Shown: piece after piece, positions 22,561 through 34,801 of the stretch
How positions within the stretch are numbered: position 1 is the first letter of the stretch
Layout: each line of letters begins with the position of its first letter
Origin: Phoronis australis
Lineage: Eukaryota; Phoronida; Phoronidae
NCBI GenBank assembly: GCA_002633005.1
Contig: NMRA01000162.1
Coordinates: 596,304-660,303, forward strand
Reading direction: 5' to 3'
DNA length: 64,000 nucleotides
Made by a program: the position numbers and the translations under genes
Notes under the pieces: model-generated
Databases searched by the model: none
Seen by the model: the letters and a program-made list of their open reading frames with translations, nothing else
Told to the model about the DNA's origin: nothing

Positions 22561-22654
22561 GGCAAGGTAAGGTCGACCGTATGCGAGGCGATGTGGATAT
22601 AGGTCGATTAAGATGGCAAAAAGACTAATTAAATCGGGTGGCATTCTCCTTTAA

Positions 22655-25100
22655 GACCAGGCAAAAATCCATACAGGGGTGATAAACCCTATGTGACGGA
22701 TTTGGATCATATTCTGCATTTTTGTTTACTTTCTTATGGTAATTACTAAAATGCACTTTAAACAAATTCTATCGCTTTAGGTAGCTTAAAATTCGGGTAC
22801 CTCACTTTTCACTGAAAACCACTATCAGAACTTGCCCCAATAATCACAGTTTTTGTGACATTGTAAGTAATTACAGAAGCTACTAGAAAATGAACTAGCT
22901 TCTGTTTTGTATGAAGTCATCCATTGTCTTACTAAAATGAAAAATAAATGTGTCAAGTTGCACCTTAAATTCCACATTTCGGGTTTGAAGGGTCATGTGT
23001 TCATACAAGCAGAAAACATGGATAACTTGCCCAGGTTTGAATGAGTCAATCTCAGCTGAAGCCAAATTTTACACTTTCAAACTTTATTGTGGGTTTGATC
23101 TATCTTAGTAGAATAGATATTTGGCATCAAAACCACCGGCAAACACATGTCTTCATATAATAATGAGCAATTGTTCGCAGCCACCTCAGCCAAAGTGAGC
23201 ACTTGTGACAATAAATAATAGTCATCGACAATGTTGACTTTTGAGATTAAAAAGTGCTCAAAAGGCTGTTAAATTATTGAGCTTACTTCTTAGAAAATAA
23301 AATTCAATAAAATTAGTATTTGTTTTTTTTTTACTGTGAATTACCATTTTGATGAAAATCCCTTCAGGTGTCTCTGATATCACTGAAGAAAACATGGCTG
23401 ATGAGGTGGTGGAAGTAGTTAATATAGTGTGTTCGTGGGCATAATCCTTCAAATCTGGTTTATGGAGCTTCAAAGGAATCTGGAACCATGCAGCAAGCAA
23501 TTGAAGCACTAACTGATTGCAGAAAGTCCATAGCAAGCCATTTGAAATATGTTAAAGTCACCGACCTAGTCCCGTTCAGTGACAGTGCTGAAACTGAAAG
23601 TGGCAGCTGATTCTTGCCAGGGTCAGAGTGGGCTTGTTTACAACAGTTTGCCCCCCAGTTTGTGGAAATCGTCGATCTCATCATGTTATCAAATAGAGGC
23701 CAAGTAAAAGTAAGATATGTGCCCACCTTCAACATCAGAAAGGCTCTAAGCCCAAGGCCAAGCTTGAGTTTGGAATGTAAGTGGAAATACAGTCATCAAA
23801 GAATTTCTGGAAGAACAGAATGTATCGATTCCAGTTGGGTCAAATAAGTTGTGCTGCAGGTCATCAATACTCTATACCTGTTGATAACGACTTTAATATG
23901 TTTGCTTTCTCAACTAGATTCTTACTGCAGTCGCCAGGAAGGGCACGACCCTATGAAGTAAAGCGACACTCGAGTACTAGAGTAATTTTAGTAACTTCTT
24001 CCAGTACTGACTTGTATTAGTAAAATATTCACTTTATCTCAATATTGAGGATTTGTCGAAATACATTCCATTTTATGAATACGCATGTGTAAGAAGTGGA
24101 AACTTGGTGTCCATTATCAAAAGATTTAATCGAGCCCTTGTCTCTTAGACACCAATTTCTCGTCTAATTCACCTGCAGTTGGTCACATTGCTCTATCCGT
24201 AGGGAAAAGGCTATTTATGGAAAATATAATTCTTGTGTTTACGGATTAACTTTCATACAATTGTAATATTTACAGGCATTTTTTTCAAGTGGAAACGAGG
24301 GTGACCAACCATCATTCTGGCTGCCCACGCCTTTGCCAAAGATCCATAAGTCGAATCAGTTTCTCACTGCTGCATCTGATGGAAGAGTCAACCCTGTTAG
24401 GACCCATCTTCTAACTGACACCGATGAATTTGCCGAAAGGTCCTAGCGATATTACAAACAGAAAGCCAGCAAATCATTATCTGTGACTCATGAATGTATT
24501 GCTCCTTGTCATAGGGATGTTCTGAAGAATGTCTCTCATCTCAGCATATCAAATATTTTCCCGTTTAGCAGCACTCAATCATTCTGGGAAACTCGCACAG
24601 TTTGATGCCTTTGGAATGAAACGAATCGCTGAGGAAAACCATCGATTTGAACTGTGACAAACGATTGTTGAGTCAATGGAATTGCCGCAGTAGCACATTT
24701 CCAGTATACAAGACTCAGAAACATTTGAAATACAGTATCTCAAAAGGAGACAAACAAAATGCTATTTCCATTTCGTGATGTGTCATCTGTGCTGACTAAA
24801 GGTGTCTCATTGTGCACCTAATTTGCTCGCATTTTGTAAATGTGACCACATTTGTTCTTTTCTATTCACTTGATTTATGGCGTGTAATTTGCCTGTGTCC
24901 TATATCAGCCTCAATATCGTATTACTGTTCTCTAAACTACATTGGTGCTTGTTTAATGTTTGGCTATCGTATTGTTTTTGCTACATAAGTACAGTATAAC
25001 CTGCTCTGCTGCATATCTGTCTAACATAATAAACAATATTTTAAATCAGGACAGTTTTTAAATATTGCCCAACTTTGTTCCAAAATCTCTTTGCAGGATT
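22655..25100 (+). repeat. Dispersed repeat X3, copy 1, with decayed coding pieces
   Basis: From GACCAGGCAAAAATCCAT onward about 560 bp match 63442-64000 nearly base for base; the second copy runs out of the window. Farther in, plus-strand pieces such as EEAIEAL-like and KYVKVTDLVPFSDSAETESG (about 23490-23605) and FWLPTPLPKIHKSNQFLTA (about 24320-24376) look like a decayed protein with stops and frame changes. I do not recognise the family. The right boundary is a guess. Confidence 0.55.
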
Positions 25101-25290
25101 ACCCAAGTTCACCTATATGCAGTCTGAATGTTTGTGTGTTTTATTTTCTTTTTGCTGCACATGCATTGTCTTATGATTTTTCAATGAAGTAGCTGACACT
25201 ACATGTACATGTATTAGTCTCGAGACTTCTGAATTTTTGGAGTCTGACTGATGGTAAGCACCAAACACCATTGCATACCCATACTAAACT

Positions 25291-25578
25291 CGGGCGGATC
25301 CAGGATTTTTAGTTGTGGGTCATGGCACAGAATTTCGCCACATCCGCGGGCCCACCCTAAAATCTAGGGATGCAGGGGTCTCGCAATTTTGAGTTTGTGG
25401 ACCTTACTACTAAGAAAATCCGTTAAAGGGGGTTTGTTCAAGGCCAATGCATTGTGCATTCGCCCCCGGAGCCCCCTGGGTGCGCGAAAAATGCTAGTCA
25501 GCAATTCACACCCCGAACTGACAAATGGTATCTGGGAGAATTTTAGGGGGGCATGGCCCCCTCCCGGAATCCACCATT
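25291..25578. mobile_element. GGCGGATCCAGG-type short element
   Basis: Begins GGGCGGATCCAGGATTTT and ends GGGGGCATGGCCCCCTC..GGAATCCACCATTG. The end is an imperfect inverse of the start, as in the 12020-12162 element, but the interior is longer. No clear target duplication. Confidence 0.5.
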
Positions 25579-27116
25579 GAAACTGTGATAGATGCAGAAA
25601 ACATCTAAACTGATTTTTCTGCTATCTTGCGTGTGAAATACTCGGTTTCCTGTTTTTTCATGAAAATGTCTACGAACCTTCCGCAAATACATCATTCTAT
25701 GCGTTGTCGGTAAAAACTAAAATAACATTGGTATCCATAATGCAAGAGTATTCAGACATCCATATGCACATCTGGGCGTGTGCTGTTCGGGGACTTCTCG
25801 AATGAGAAGCGTAAGAAAAGTTATTCAACAACGCCAATTTCACCGGTAGTCGACTGTCCTCACTATATCTGTTTTTCTAACCTCATTTAACTGCATCTAT
25901 CCCATACCATTTCAATATATCTCTTTTTTATGACTAACTACTTTGCTGTATGATTTGTTCGGTATCGGGTTTGGTGATATACACTGTATGGAGATGCAGT
26001 TGTCTACTTCCGGCGCAATACACCTATTATTGTTTTTATAAAATTCGTTGAACTGAGATTCGTCAGGACGCGATCAACCGACTTCGAGAAAATTAGAAAA
26101 CTAAATTTGAATCAGACCCACACATTAAAATTTTAGAATGTGAGTTTGCAGTTAGGTATAACTGAAGACTTACTTTATAGATTTTTTACTCAAGCATAAT
26201 GCATTTTGAAACGGTGAGTACATGCACATGCTATTGACAGCGTTATCGTCACGGTCAAATGAAACCAACGTGCCTTTTTGTGCTTCTTATTCTTTTCAGT
26301 AAAATAACAAAATTATAGCTCTCTTGATATGTTCGATCGCCTATTTTAAGATTTCAAAACAGTATTTTGAATCCTCGCATACATTTGTAACTATGCAGAC
26401 ATTGGCTGGTTGCACAATTTTGGTGAGGTGCCCCACTTCTAGAGCCCGATGCGGTATGAAGAATGGTGATTGCCTAGACTTTTGTTGGTTTTATTTCATA
26501 GAGCTAAGATCAATCTAAACACTGGTTGTAGTTTTGTTGTTTTAGATTTGGCTTTAGCTGAGATATTTAGGCAGGAAGTAGGGCAATTTTCAACATTTTG
26601 GAATCACCACAAACTAGCTAAACTGGTAGCCCTCAAAAACGGCTAAGATGTAACTGAAACCGCGATATTTTCTACGACTGGCAAGTTGAAAGACACCTCA
26701 ATTCAGTGATAAACTTGAAGTGTTTCATTTTGCATTATTGTTCTCAAGGTAAGTTCGCAAAAAGTGGAAAAAGTAGCTGTAACGAGGCTTGGAATTGGCA
26801 GAAAAAAACACGTTCCCATAGCAACCACAAGGTGGCGCACACAAAACAAAAATCAATGTTGGTATGAATGTTGAGGCATCAACCCCTACCATCATGCAAA
26901 AAATCGAGGAAATCCGTGACATAGCTTGTATCACTTTTTGCCTGGTCCATTCGTGGACGTGCTCTTAAGTTCTTTTAAAAACAAATTTAAACCGACGTTC
27001 CGGTAATGGTATGTGGTCTACATCAAAAGCTTGGCGTTTGCTATAAAAGTGTGGCTCTCTGAAGCATGGAGTCATGTCTTTGTTGACAACAATTTTTTTC
27101 GAGTTATCATACTTAC
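25579..27116. other. Intron; no recognised feature
   Basis: Lies between the TSP1 exon and the X3/hAT-like repeats. No further TSP1 or Ig exon was recognised on the minus strand. Confidence 0.5.
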
Positions 27117-27296
27117 CCAAGCACCTTGTTTCTGCAGAACAGGTCTTCACCTCACGACCTTGACCCCAGCAGTAATTTCCTCCATAATAAGGAACTGGGT
27201 CGTCACAAGTTCGGTTACGGAAGACACTACCGGTACCAGAATCGCAACTGGCGTTACATTTGCTCCAGGTAGCCCACTCCGACCACCCACCATCAA
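27117..27296 (-). CDS. Thrombospondin type 1 repeat exon
   Basis: After the acceptor TTACATTAG this 180-nt exon encodes one complete TSP1 repeat and ends at the strong donor G|GTAAGTATG. The sequence starts DGGWSEWATWSKCNASC, has three tryptophans at the usual W-x2-W-x2-W spacing, and has six cysteines (WSKC, NASC, RTC, NYC, KTC, TRC), the family's normal number. RNRTC and the GRE.KTC block match TSP1 consensus. It is phase 1-1, like the Ig exons. TSP1 domains mediate adhesion and matrix or glycan binding. Its place between the last Ig exon and the membrane exon gives an Ig-TSP1-TM order reminiscent of UNC5-type receptors, but the tail here lacks the ZU5 and death domains of that family. Confidence 0.85.
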
Positions 27297-27402
27297 CTAA
27301 TGTAATAAAGGATGATAAGGTTACAACTTACAACTTCACTTTGGCAGATGTCAGATTGTTTGTAAACCGTTTACCAACATTCTGACATCTGCCAAATTGT
27401 AT

Positions 27403-27520
<118 letters not shown>

Positions 27521-28054
27521 GTACTATGACAAAATGCAAGGGAATGAAACAAATCACTTGGACAAGTTGTGAGGGCGCAAATTGGCAGCTCATTTTTACA
27601 TGTGTTTGCTCAGCTGAAGCAGTTTAAAGAGCAGTTTTAAGACGCATGACACGAAAACAGTAACTAGGACTTCTGCTTTGTATAGAAGATGTTTGCCAAA
27701 GAAATGACCAGCTGTTTTTTTAATGTGCAATTTTGTAAATGAACTAGCCAAAATAAGACAGGCCCCTAAACATAGGACAAACCTCTAACCGTAGTCGGGA
27801 ATTTGAAACAATAACTTTGCATTTCCAGTTTTAATAACTCTAATGAGGCGACTTAAAAACTTGCAAAACTAGCTGTCCCTTTATAGTAATAGTGCTTCTA
27901 ACCTTACACGTATATGTTGAAATATTGCTAGGAATTCGATGGAATTGAAACTTGATATTTCGAGCACCTTGGATATTTCCGCACTAACACATCTTTACTC
28001 AACTGCGATACTTTCATAAATACGGAGTTATAAACTTATATCAAATTGCATTAC

Positions 28055-28378
28055 CCGGTCGTAAAATGGACTTAGTAGTTGAGACGTATTTACTGTTAGA
28101 CTTTGCGTTGCGCGCGCTGCACGTGACTTTCGTGTCTCTCTCCCGCACTGCATACTGCATGAAGCTTGTATAGATGCGGCCTTGGTACTCATCAGGCACC
28201 GTGTTTTGTTCAGTTTCCTTAAGTTCACCTTGTATCGACCATTCGAACTCCACTTCCCCATATACGTAATCTGTTGAACACCCAAAGGTGTAGGACTTGC
28301 CGGAGGCTAAGGACCAACCTTCGCCATCATCCACAGTGCTTGATGAAATACAATTTAGTGTAACGTTTGATGGGCCGT
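28055..28378 (-). CDS. Ig-like domain exon 5 (membrane-proximal Ig)
   Basis: Acceptor AATATTGTTTCAG, 324 nt, donor G|GTAATG, phase 1-1. Encodes about 107 residues starting DGPSNVTLNC. Ig landmarks are a cysteine near residue 34 (YTFGC), a tryptophan near 47 (FEW) and a cysteine near 87 (KVTC), a normal 53-residue disulfide spacing. An extra cysteine at residue 10 is unusual among the five. The GPS opening and the S-x2-SGKSY region match its sister exons. It is an extracellular module. The match to Ig topology is by landmark residues, not a profile search. Confidence 0.8.
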
Positions 28379-28502
28379 CTGAAACAATATTACCAATTTC
28401 TCGGATTAATGCGCAAGTGTTGCATATGGAGTTTGTAACACCGTGCAAAATCATTTGAAGAACGATTTCCTAGTTTCTCGTGCTTCAGTATACAGTCGTC
28501 AA

Positions 28503-28645
28503 CAGTGGTGAATTTAAGGGGCACGGGCCATGCCCTCATAAAATTCTACCAGATTCTTTTTGGCAGAGCGGTGCTACGAATGTCTGACGGACAAAATCCT
28601 GGCCAATACTCTACCCTTTCCCGGCCTCAAAATCCTCGATCCACA
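28503..28645 (-). mobile_element. hAT-like MITE related to 12020-12162
   Basis: Begins CAGTGGTGAATTTAAGGGG and ends CAAAATCCTCGATCCAC, about 143 bp, in reverse relative to the 12.0-kb copy (shared words include GACGGACAAAATCCTG and GCCATGCCC). It lies in the intron upstream of the 28.2-kb Ig exon. Confidence 0.5.
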
Positions 28646-28843
28646 GTATGTGTTGATGCCGTCGTCGTGCATACAACGTCCACTTTTTCTGAAGAATCAT
28701 TTATTTAATCGATAAAACAACCTTCAAAACAAGAGCTGTATTTAAGAACTGAGTATTGCAAATCACGGACGGTGTATCTGCTTGTTAACTCATTCCATGC
28801 AAATTCTCACCAGAGGTAGGGGGATTTACTGGTTTGGTACCGC

Positions 28844-29870
28844 TTAAAGAAGAATGCCACCCCAAAACAGCCTGTTTTGTATCACTGTAGATCGAGTAGT
28901 TCCCCTCGATAACAGCAAGTCCAGTTGTTATACCTGACACATGACGGCAGACGGAGATTTTGAAATTAACCATTGACGTAATCGGTTCAGCCGTTCACAA
29001 CACTCTTGTTGGTGTCAAATTATCGCTTGAGTGCATCCTTTTTAACCGATAAATAATCAAATGTTGATGTAAAATCTATAAAAATACATCGAGTTCTTGA
29101 ACCAGCGTCTAGTTATATTTCAAAATTACGGTTTTATAGGTATTTGAACGTACGGTAGGTTCGGTAGGCCAATTTATCTTGGTTGACGGCGGGAGTTAGG
29201 GTCTGTTTGATGATAAATCCGAATCATTCTTCCGCAAAATACATACATTACAGATAGTTGTGTGTTGTACTTTTAGACTTGCATTTTTTCAGTTCAAAAC
29301 ACACATCACATTTGTTATCCAAGCTAGTCTCTCCGATCCCCGGCGACCAGGCCCGTCGCAGGCGCCGGAACCGGACATCACGAATATAAACTAGGTTAAG
29401 TTGGAAGCTACATGTAAATCTCCTGTCACGAAAAGACTATACTAGTGACCCATAGAATTAATGTGCACGTAATTATTTTGGCGGATTAGCCACGAAACTG
29501 CAAATCTATTTACTTGTTGGAGGTCGCCAAATCAACATGCCCTTTGATAGAACCGGCGTCAGGGAAAAATTTGTACACTAGCATTGATGTTGATGTTAAT
29601 AATGTATTTATATTTCTAAATAAAGATTCCAATGACATGTGACCATAGAAGTTGAGTTATTGTTTCACAACAGCTTTTTATCAGCAAATACTAAATTAGC
29701 ATGCGCTCACACGCCGGGCCTGAAACGCAGTGGTTTATTCGTTGCTTGTTTCTCAAAACATTTGCACTCACGAGTACTCTAAAGGCATCACAAATTATGT
29801 CTAATACGGCAAGCATTGTTTCTGTTTACTATCAGCATTGGTTGTTGTAACTTGAACTGGATGTACTTAT
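28844..29870 (+). mobile_element. X2 (Kolobok-like) copy B, left part
   Basis: Starts TTAA-AGAAGAATGCCACCC, is colinear with 15489-16107 and then with 21626-22070, and so skips the X1 insertion. The junction region (ACTATACTAG near 29433) is an unfilled equivalent of the X1 target. The right third is missing; the sequence passes into a foldback MITE arm. Confidence 0.65.
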
Positions 29871-29892
29871 GGAGAAGGTTTTCGAAAAAACA

Positions 29893-30045
29893 GAATTGAT
29901 TAAACGCACGACACTTTTCATTGTTCAAGTCTTTATTCCGTTACGGTCATACCTTCGGAAAAAACTCTACTCTTACCAAAACAGAGATTAAGTAACTGAC
30001 TTAGCTACATAATTAATAGGCACTCGATATTGTTAAACGTACTTG
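29893..30045 (+). mobile_element. Single arm of the foldback MITE seen at 35472-35736
   Basis: Shares CGACACTTTTCATTGTT, CTTTATTCCGTT and TAACTGACTTAGCTAC with the left arm of the 35.5-kb element. The opposite arm is absent, so this is a fragment. Confidence 0.5.
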
Positions 30046-30250
30046 TTTCATTCTCAAGTGAAGATAAAACGAGGCAGTAATGCTACCACAGAGCATAAGC
30101 TGATGACACACACAGTGGGACACGGAGGGTGTGAAATACTGCAAAGAATGACTAATAGAGGGGGTAACAGGAAAGTCACGTAAACAAGTGTAACGTGCGG
30201 CGCGACCCTGTTTGCTGATCATTGAAAACAGGCTTCTTCAATGTAATGAA

Positions 30251-31753
30251 AGGAGAATTCCCCCACCCGATTTAACTAGTCTTTTTTACCGTCTTAATCG
30301 GTCTATATACACATTGCTACGGTAACCTTCACCTGGCCTAGAGGTGTCGCGTTAGCGTGTGAGGAAGGTGAGAAACGACGCAGCGACGTCAATGGTTTGT
30401 CTGCATAGTGAATGCCGCTATATCGCGGTTTCCTGCTTGTCCGAACTAAGAAACTGCGAAGAAATCGGGTTTATGGTGTTACCGACTTCCTCGAGAGCCC
30501 GAAATTCTTAGGAAGTGGCTTGTGGTACTGAAGAATGAAAGGTACACTGTTAATAATAAGTATGAGGTCGTGAAATATCTCCGTGTCTGTGGCCATCATT
30601 TCGTCGACAGTGATTTCTCTGCCGAATTACGGCTTACCAAAGAACTATTTATACGTTCCGTTGCCTGAGCATGTTCACGGCGTCTCTCTAGTATTTTTGA
30701 TCAGTGTATTTCGGTTCGAACTGATACCTGTGAAACCGCACCAATCCAATCCGTGAAGTGTTCGTCGGATGAGCTCTTGACTATCTAAGTCGGAATTGGC
30801 GCCGGGCAAGTTGCCATGTAGACGTTTGTTATTCTACGTTTTTTTCAAAATGAATTCTTCTCATCCTAACCAATGCTTATATAAAACTGAAACAAAATCT
30901 GTCTCATTATATACACTTTGTAATGCCTTTTCAATATTTGTGAGAGCAAATGTTGAGAAGCTAGTAATGAATACACCCCTGCGTTACGGGCTTTTGATGC
31001 CGGCAATGACCGGGCACTGAGGCCGTGTGAGCGCATGCTAATTCAGTGTTTGCTGACAGAAAGTTGTTGTGAAACAATTACTCGATTTTATATCTACGGT
31101 CACATATTAGGGGAATATTGATTCAGAAATACAAATACATTATTCAAATCATTGTTACTGTACAACCTTTGCCCTGAGGCTCTGTGGAAGGGGAACCCGG
31201 CTTTGCGGCCCCCGACAACTAGTAAGTAGATTTTCAGTTTTGTGGCTAATTCCCACTATTTCTTTGGCTCACTATGATAGTCTTTTCCAGAATGCCGGTT
31301 TAGTTTCCAAATCAAGCTGGTTTATGTTCGTGCCAGTCCCGGCGGCCGCGACGGGCCTGATAACACGCGTTTCGTGCGTTTAGAACTCAAGAATTATAAG
31401 TCTAAACAACACAGTTCTAGATTCTCCTGCCTGTATTTCACGGAAGAATTCTTCGAATTTATCTCCGAATAGACCCCAAGCTCCTGCTATGGACCTTGGT
31501 AAATTGGCTTGCCGAACTTTGTAGGCTACGGTGTGTCCATCTAAAAATATATCCGTAACAGCGAAGTAAAGCAACATGTTTTATAAGAACTCGGTGTATT
31601 TTTATGGGTTTTACATTGAATTTCGACTATTTATTGATGTTACACGATGGATTCAAGCGATAACCTGACACCAGTAACCCGTGTTGTGAACTACTGAGCA
31701 GACTGAGTGTGAAACCAATTACGTCAGTGGATAATTTCAACAGCTCCGTCCCC
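30251..31753 (-). mobile_element. X2 (Kolobok-like) copy C, inverted, left end lost
   Basis: Reading from its right end (AGGAGAATTCCCCCACCC at 30251, next to TGAA instead of TTAA), this is the reverse complement of 22650 back to 21626 and then of 16100 back to about 15600. The X1 insertion is absent. It stops about 110 bp short of the left TIR. Copies B and C lie tail to tail. Confidence 0.65.
30501..30668 (+). pseudogene. THAP domain, second half, of X2 copy C
   Basis: A 55-codon frame with RKWLVVLKNERYTVN, then VCGHHFVDSDFSAEL, ending at TGA. WLVV..N and C-x2-H-F followed by xSDF are the conserved second half of a THAP finger. The first C-x2-C half lies upstream (30400-30500) in shifted frames. 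This is the best preserved THAP piece of family X2 and supports its Kolobok assignment. Confidence 0.65.
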
Positions 31754-32017
31754 TCAAAGCCAAGTTTTGACATACACAACCGCTGCCAACCTCAGAGTGT
31801 TGTTACCCAGTCAAGTACATACAGTGATCACTAGGGGAAATATTGTATTTTGCAAAGTAATTACACTCTTGGGTATCTTCCCGGGATGTCGGCTTTTTAA
31901 ATGTACATGTAGCTTAAATGCTGATGCACACACCGCAGATCGCATCCGTGGAATTTAACATAAAGTTAACCACTCGTCCATAGCAAATATGCCATCACAC
32001 TATACCCCTGTACTTAC

Positions 32018-32356
32018 ATAAAACTTCAAGCTTTAAATTCACTTCAACTTTGTGCCACCGAGCGAATGTATTCACCGCTTGGAATTTCAAAGTCAAGCCC
32101 TGATGCCGTACCTCTGGAGTGTATGTTAATTCTCTCGATATAATATACGACGGGTGTAGCTGACTTCGCTGCCTTTTTGTTACAGAAACGTTTCCACCAG
32201 GTGCGTCAACGCAAATCGAGGCGTTTGGGTACACGTAGTCTGTGTAAACGATCAATTCGTGAACCTTTCCGTAAACAACAATGTATTTGCCAGAGAACAA
32301 GCCACGCCATTGTAACTTGCCGACTGTTGATTGAACAGATAACGTCGTTGGGCCAT
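32018..32356 (-). CDS. Ig-like domain exon 4, lacking the canonical disulfide
   Basis: Acceptor TTTTTCAACCACAG, 339 nt, donor T|GTAAGTAC, phase 1-1. Encodes about 112 residues beginning DGPTTLSV, with FSGKYIVVYG in the place where sister Ig exons have SGRY/GGKY. Aligned to the sisters, the first cysteine is replaced (HELIVYTD versus YSFECQSD), the core tryptophan is Val (ICV) and the second cysteine is Phe (LTLKFQAVNTF versus ILSCHARNS). One unrelated cysteine remains. It is an Ig-fold module by position and pattern, but it lacks the disulfide and tryptophan that usually define the fold. Open frame and intact splice sites argue that it is still expressed. Confidence 0.7.
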
Positions 32357-32399
32357 CTGTGGTTGAAAAAGATGTTAATATATACAACATGGACACCAC

Positions 32400-33070
32400 T
32401 TTATTAAATCTGATAAAATATGTGTGTAACTATTTGGGAGCAACTCGCTTGTCAGAAAGTGCCCTAGTCACCAGGCTCACTGGCTTAAACGTCTACTTAT
32501 CAGGCGGAACTAAGCTTTCCTGGGACACAATTTTGTCGGCATTCAGCGATACTCACAAGTGCGTCAAATAGATGACTGCAATTCCTTCGTTATTCTTGGC
32601 TTGCCGGTCGACCGGCAAAGAAATTTGGAAGTGGTCGCTGGCAAGCAATCAATTCTCCGCCGGAGCAGATAATCAAGTGCACCCAAGGACAACGAAGAAA
32701 TGACAAGGCGTCAATTACAGTGGTAATTTTCGTTTTCAAATTGAAATTAGTGATATTCTGCTTAAGTTCACGTGCATCACCCATGATTTTCCAATTTTTT
32801 GCAACTTGATTGAGACATCAATCGCGATCAAAAATGATTTAATACTTTCTTTGACGGGTAAAGCCTCTGGTGTGGGCTTAATCACCAAGTAGGCTGTCTC
32901 TCGTGCGCAAACGTAGCAATAATTATAAAAAAAACGTGTCTGGATTTTTTGGGCTCATGCAGTGACGTGGGAAATGGAAGAATTGTGTTGGGACAATGGG
33001 TCGTCGGAACCATGAGCTGTCGGAATATTGGCAACACGTTGCCCATCGCTTGGCCATTTAAGGGCTAAAA
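32400..33070. repeat. Intronic sequence shared with 13440-14200
   Basis: Directly upstream of Ig exon 4. It shares a colinear series of phrases with 13440-14200, with indels, at moderate identity by eye. Confidence 0.6.
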
Positions 33071-34456
33071 TACTTTCCATCACTTCCACTAAGAATTTCG
33101 TCCCGAGGACATATACTTTAAACGAGCGGTAGGCGAAATCATCTCACGTTTGGAGAGTTTTCGACTCCTCAAAAATACATTCTAGACTTTGACTTAAAAA
33201 GCGTTTACTTTCTTCGGTGGTCCTTTCTACTTCTGCGCATATCTTCGATGAATTATATCAACGAGAATTAATTAACTTTTGCGAAGAATTCCAACTTCTG
33301 GTCACTGTTAACTTTTTCACCACGCGCGCGATAACCACAAATTATTTCAACCTCGTCGGGTGAGTTACATGTTGGAAAAGGCTGGCGCGTGACACTTGCA
33401 AGATAGCATGGGAAGGTATCAGGTGAAATTCGTAAGATTTGTGTCCCTTGGACTTTTTATTCGACAACATGCGTGATTTCACGTAGTTTTCTCAAAATGG
33501 CACCCGGTTAGAGCAAGCCGAGACAGATTTTAGTGGATGTGTATGTTCAAGTTATGCTGACTAAATTCTATCCAGGGTCATGATGTGTATTAATTATATC
33601 TCCATTTTCTTATATGTATGGTTCATTTGATTTGATTTGCTGTATTTTGAAATGAATAACTTTTTACTTGGATGGACTAGATATCGCAACTCCCTGTTAG
33701 GTATGTAATTGTATATGTAATTGACTAGTCGAAATACTGATTTTCGGGCAATTTAGCTGTAACCACTCAAAGTATATTCACTGAAGCCCGAGTTTTGTAC
33801 GCTCAGGAACCTGAAAACGTTCTGAAGTATGCAAGTTGGAGGAGGGCTGTTGATGGTACTTGGTGCGCATGCACATGGCGTCTGAGAACCAGAGTATTGC
33901 GCGTCATTAAAAGTTAAAATTTTTAGGAAATAAAACTTAGTCCAAAATCATATCAAATCTGCGAACATTTGGATTACTACCACGTAACCTGTTTTTATTG
34001 GCCAAACTTCGGCTAATGATTGCAGCTGAAATTCCTTGTATAACGTTATCCCAAGGAAAAATCGATTATCATTACTCACTGGAAAACATGATTACAGGTC
34101 ATTAGCTATGGTGACTATTTGATTAAATAAAAATGACTTTTTTATTCGGAGACTGAAAGTCTGTGCCCTCACTGTGCCTTGACCAAATATTCCTGCCTTG
34201 GTAACAAAAAGTTTGTTTCAACATAGTGAGAACATGTTTTGGAATTCCAGTGTGCTTAGATATCAAACAACGTGAACGAAATACACGCTTATGGGCTAAG
34301 AACACTTCTAAACCATTATATCATTGTTTTACCTATTGTTTGTCTATGGTTTATGGGCTAACGATTTACCTCTCTTGAGTAGTTGATTACTAGCAAAACA
34401 AACAGGAGCACATATCGCACATGCTAGTGTGACCATTCTGGTAACAAAAACCTTAC
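33071..34456. other. Intron; no recognised feature
   Basis: No exon, RNA or repeat recognised. Confidence 0.5.
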
Positions 34457-34801
34457 ACGGGTTCCTTAACTTCAAAAGTCTCTGTCTGTATTGGGACGCA
34501 TCGATGTCGTTACTAGAGTAACAGGTAAATGGATAAATCTGACCCTGGAATGATGAAGCCAACGTTATGTTACGACTAAACATGAGGCTTTCTCCACCCG
34601 AACGCTGATAACTGGTTGCAATACTTTGGACGTAGTTGACTTCCGACACTGTATTCCAAGCGATGGTTGCTCCCGGCTTCACGCTGTCCGTTAGGCATGT
34701 GAATGTGTAATTAAGTCTGGGCAAGAGAACGACCTCGTCGAAACCGGCTTCAAACTCGTAGCGACCTCCATCAACATTGAAAGTTAAACTGGAAGGCCCA
34801 C
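34457..34801 (-). CDS. Ig-like domain exon 3
   Basis: Acceptor CACTTTTTAG, 345 nt, donor T|GTAAGG, phase 1-1. Encodes about 115 residues starting GPSSLTFNVDGGRYEF. Landmarks: cysteine near 36 (YTFTC), tryptophan near 49 (IAW), cysteine near 94 (PFTCYSSND). N-x-S/T sites include RNIT and LNYT. It is the closest relative of exon 1 (37744-38091): both share VKPxAxIxW, NxVQ, SRNIT/CRNIT, ASF and PFTCY, so the two arose by domain duplication. Confidence 0.8.

Larger units (their letters stand above)
15489..22654. mobile_element. TTAA transposon family X2, copy A (Kolobok-like, carries THAP remnant)
   Basis: The left end is TTAA-AGGAGCATGCCACCC and the right end is GGGTGGCATTCTCCT-TTAA, so the terminal inverted repeat is about 15 bp (AGGAGNATGCCACCC) with a TTAA target duplication. 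Without the later 5.5-kb insertion at 16106-21626 the element is about 1.64 kb. It is colinear with the partial copies at 28844-29870 and, inverted, 30251-31753. TTAA targets together with a THAP finger are the hallmark of the Kolobok superfamily (established knowledge); assignment here is inference because no catalytic domain was recognised. Confidence 0.65.

Noticed and set aside
34344-34456. Extension of Ig exon 3 through CKVFVTRMVTLACAICAP as a membrane segment
   Set aside because: This is read-through past a good T|GTAAGG donor. The other Ig exons end at the same position, so it is intron, although an intron-retained form cannot be excluded.
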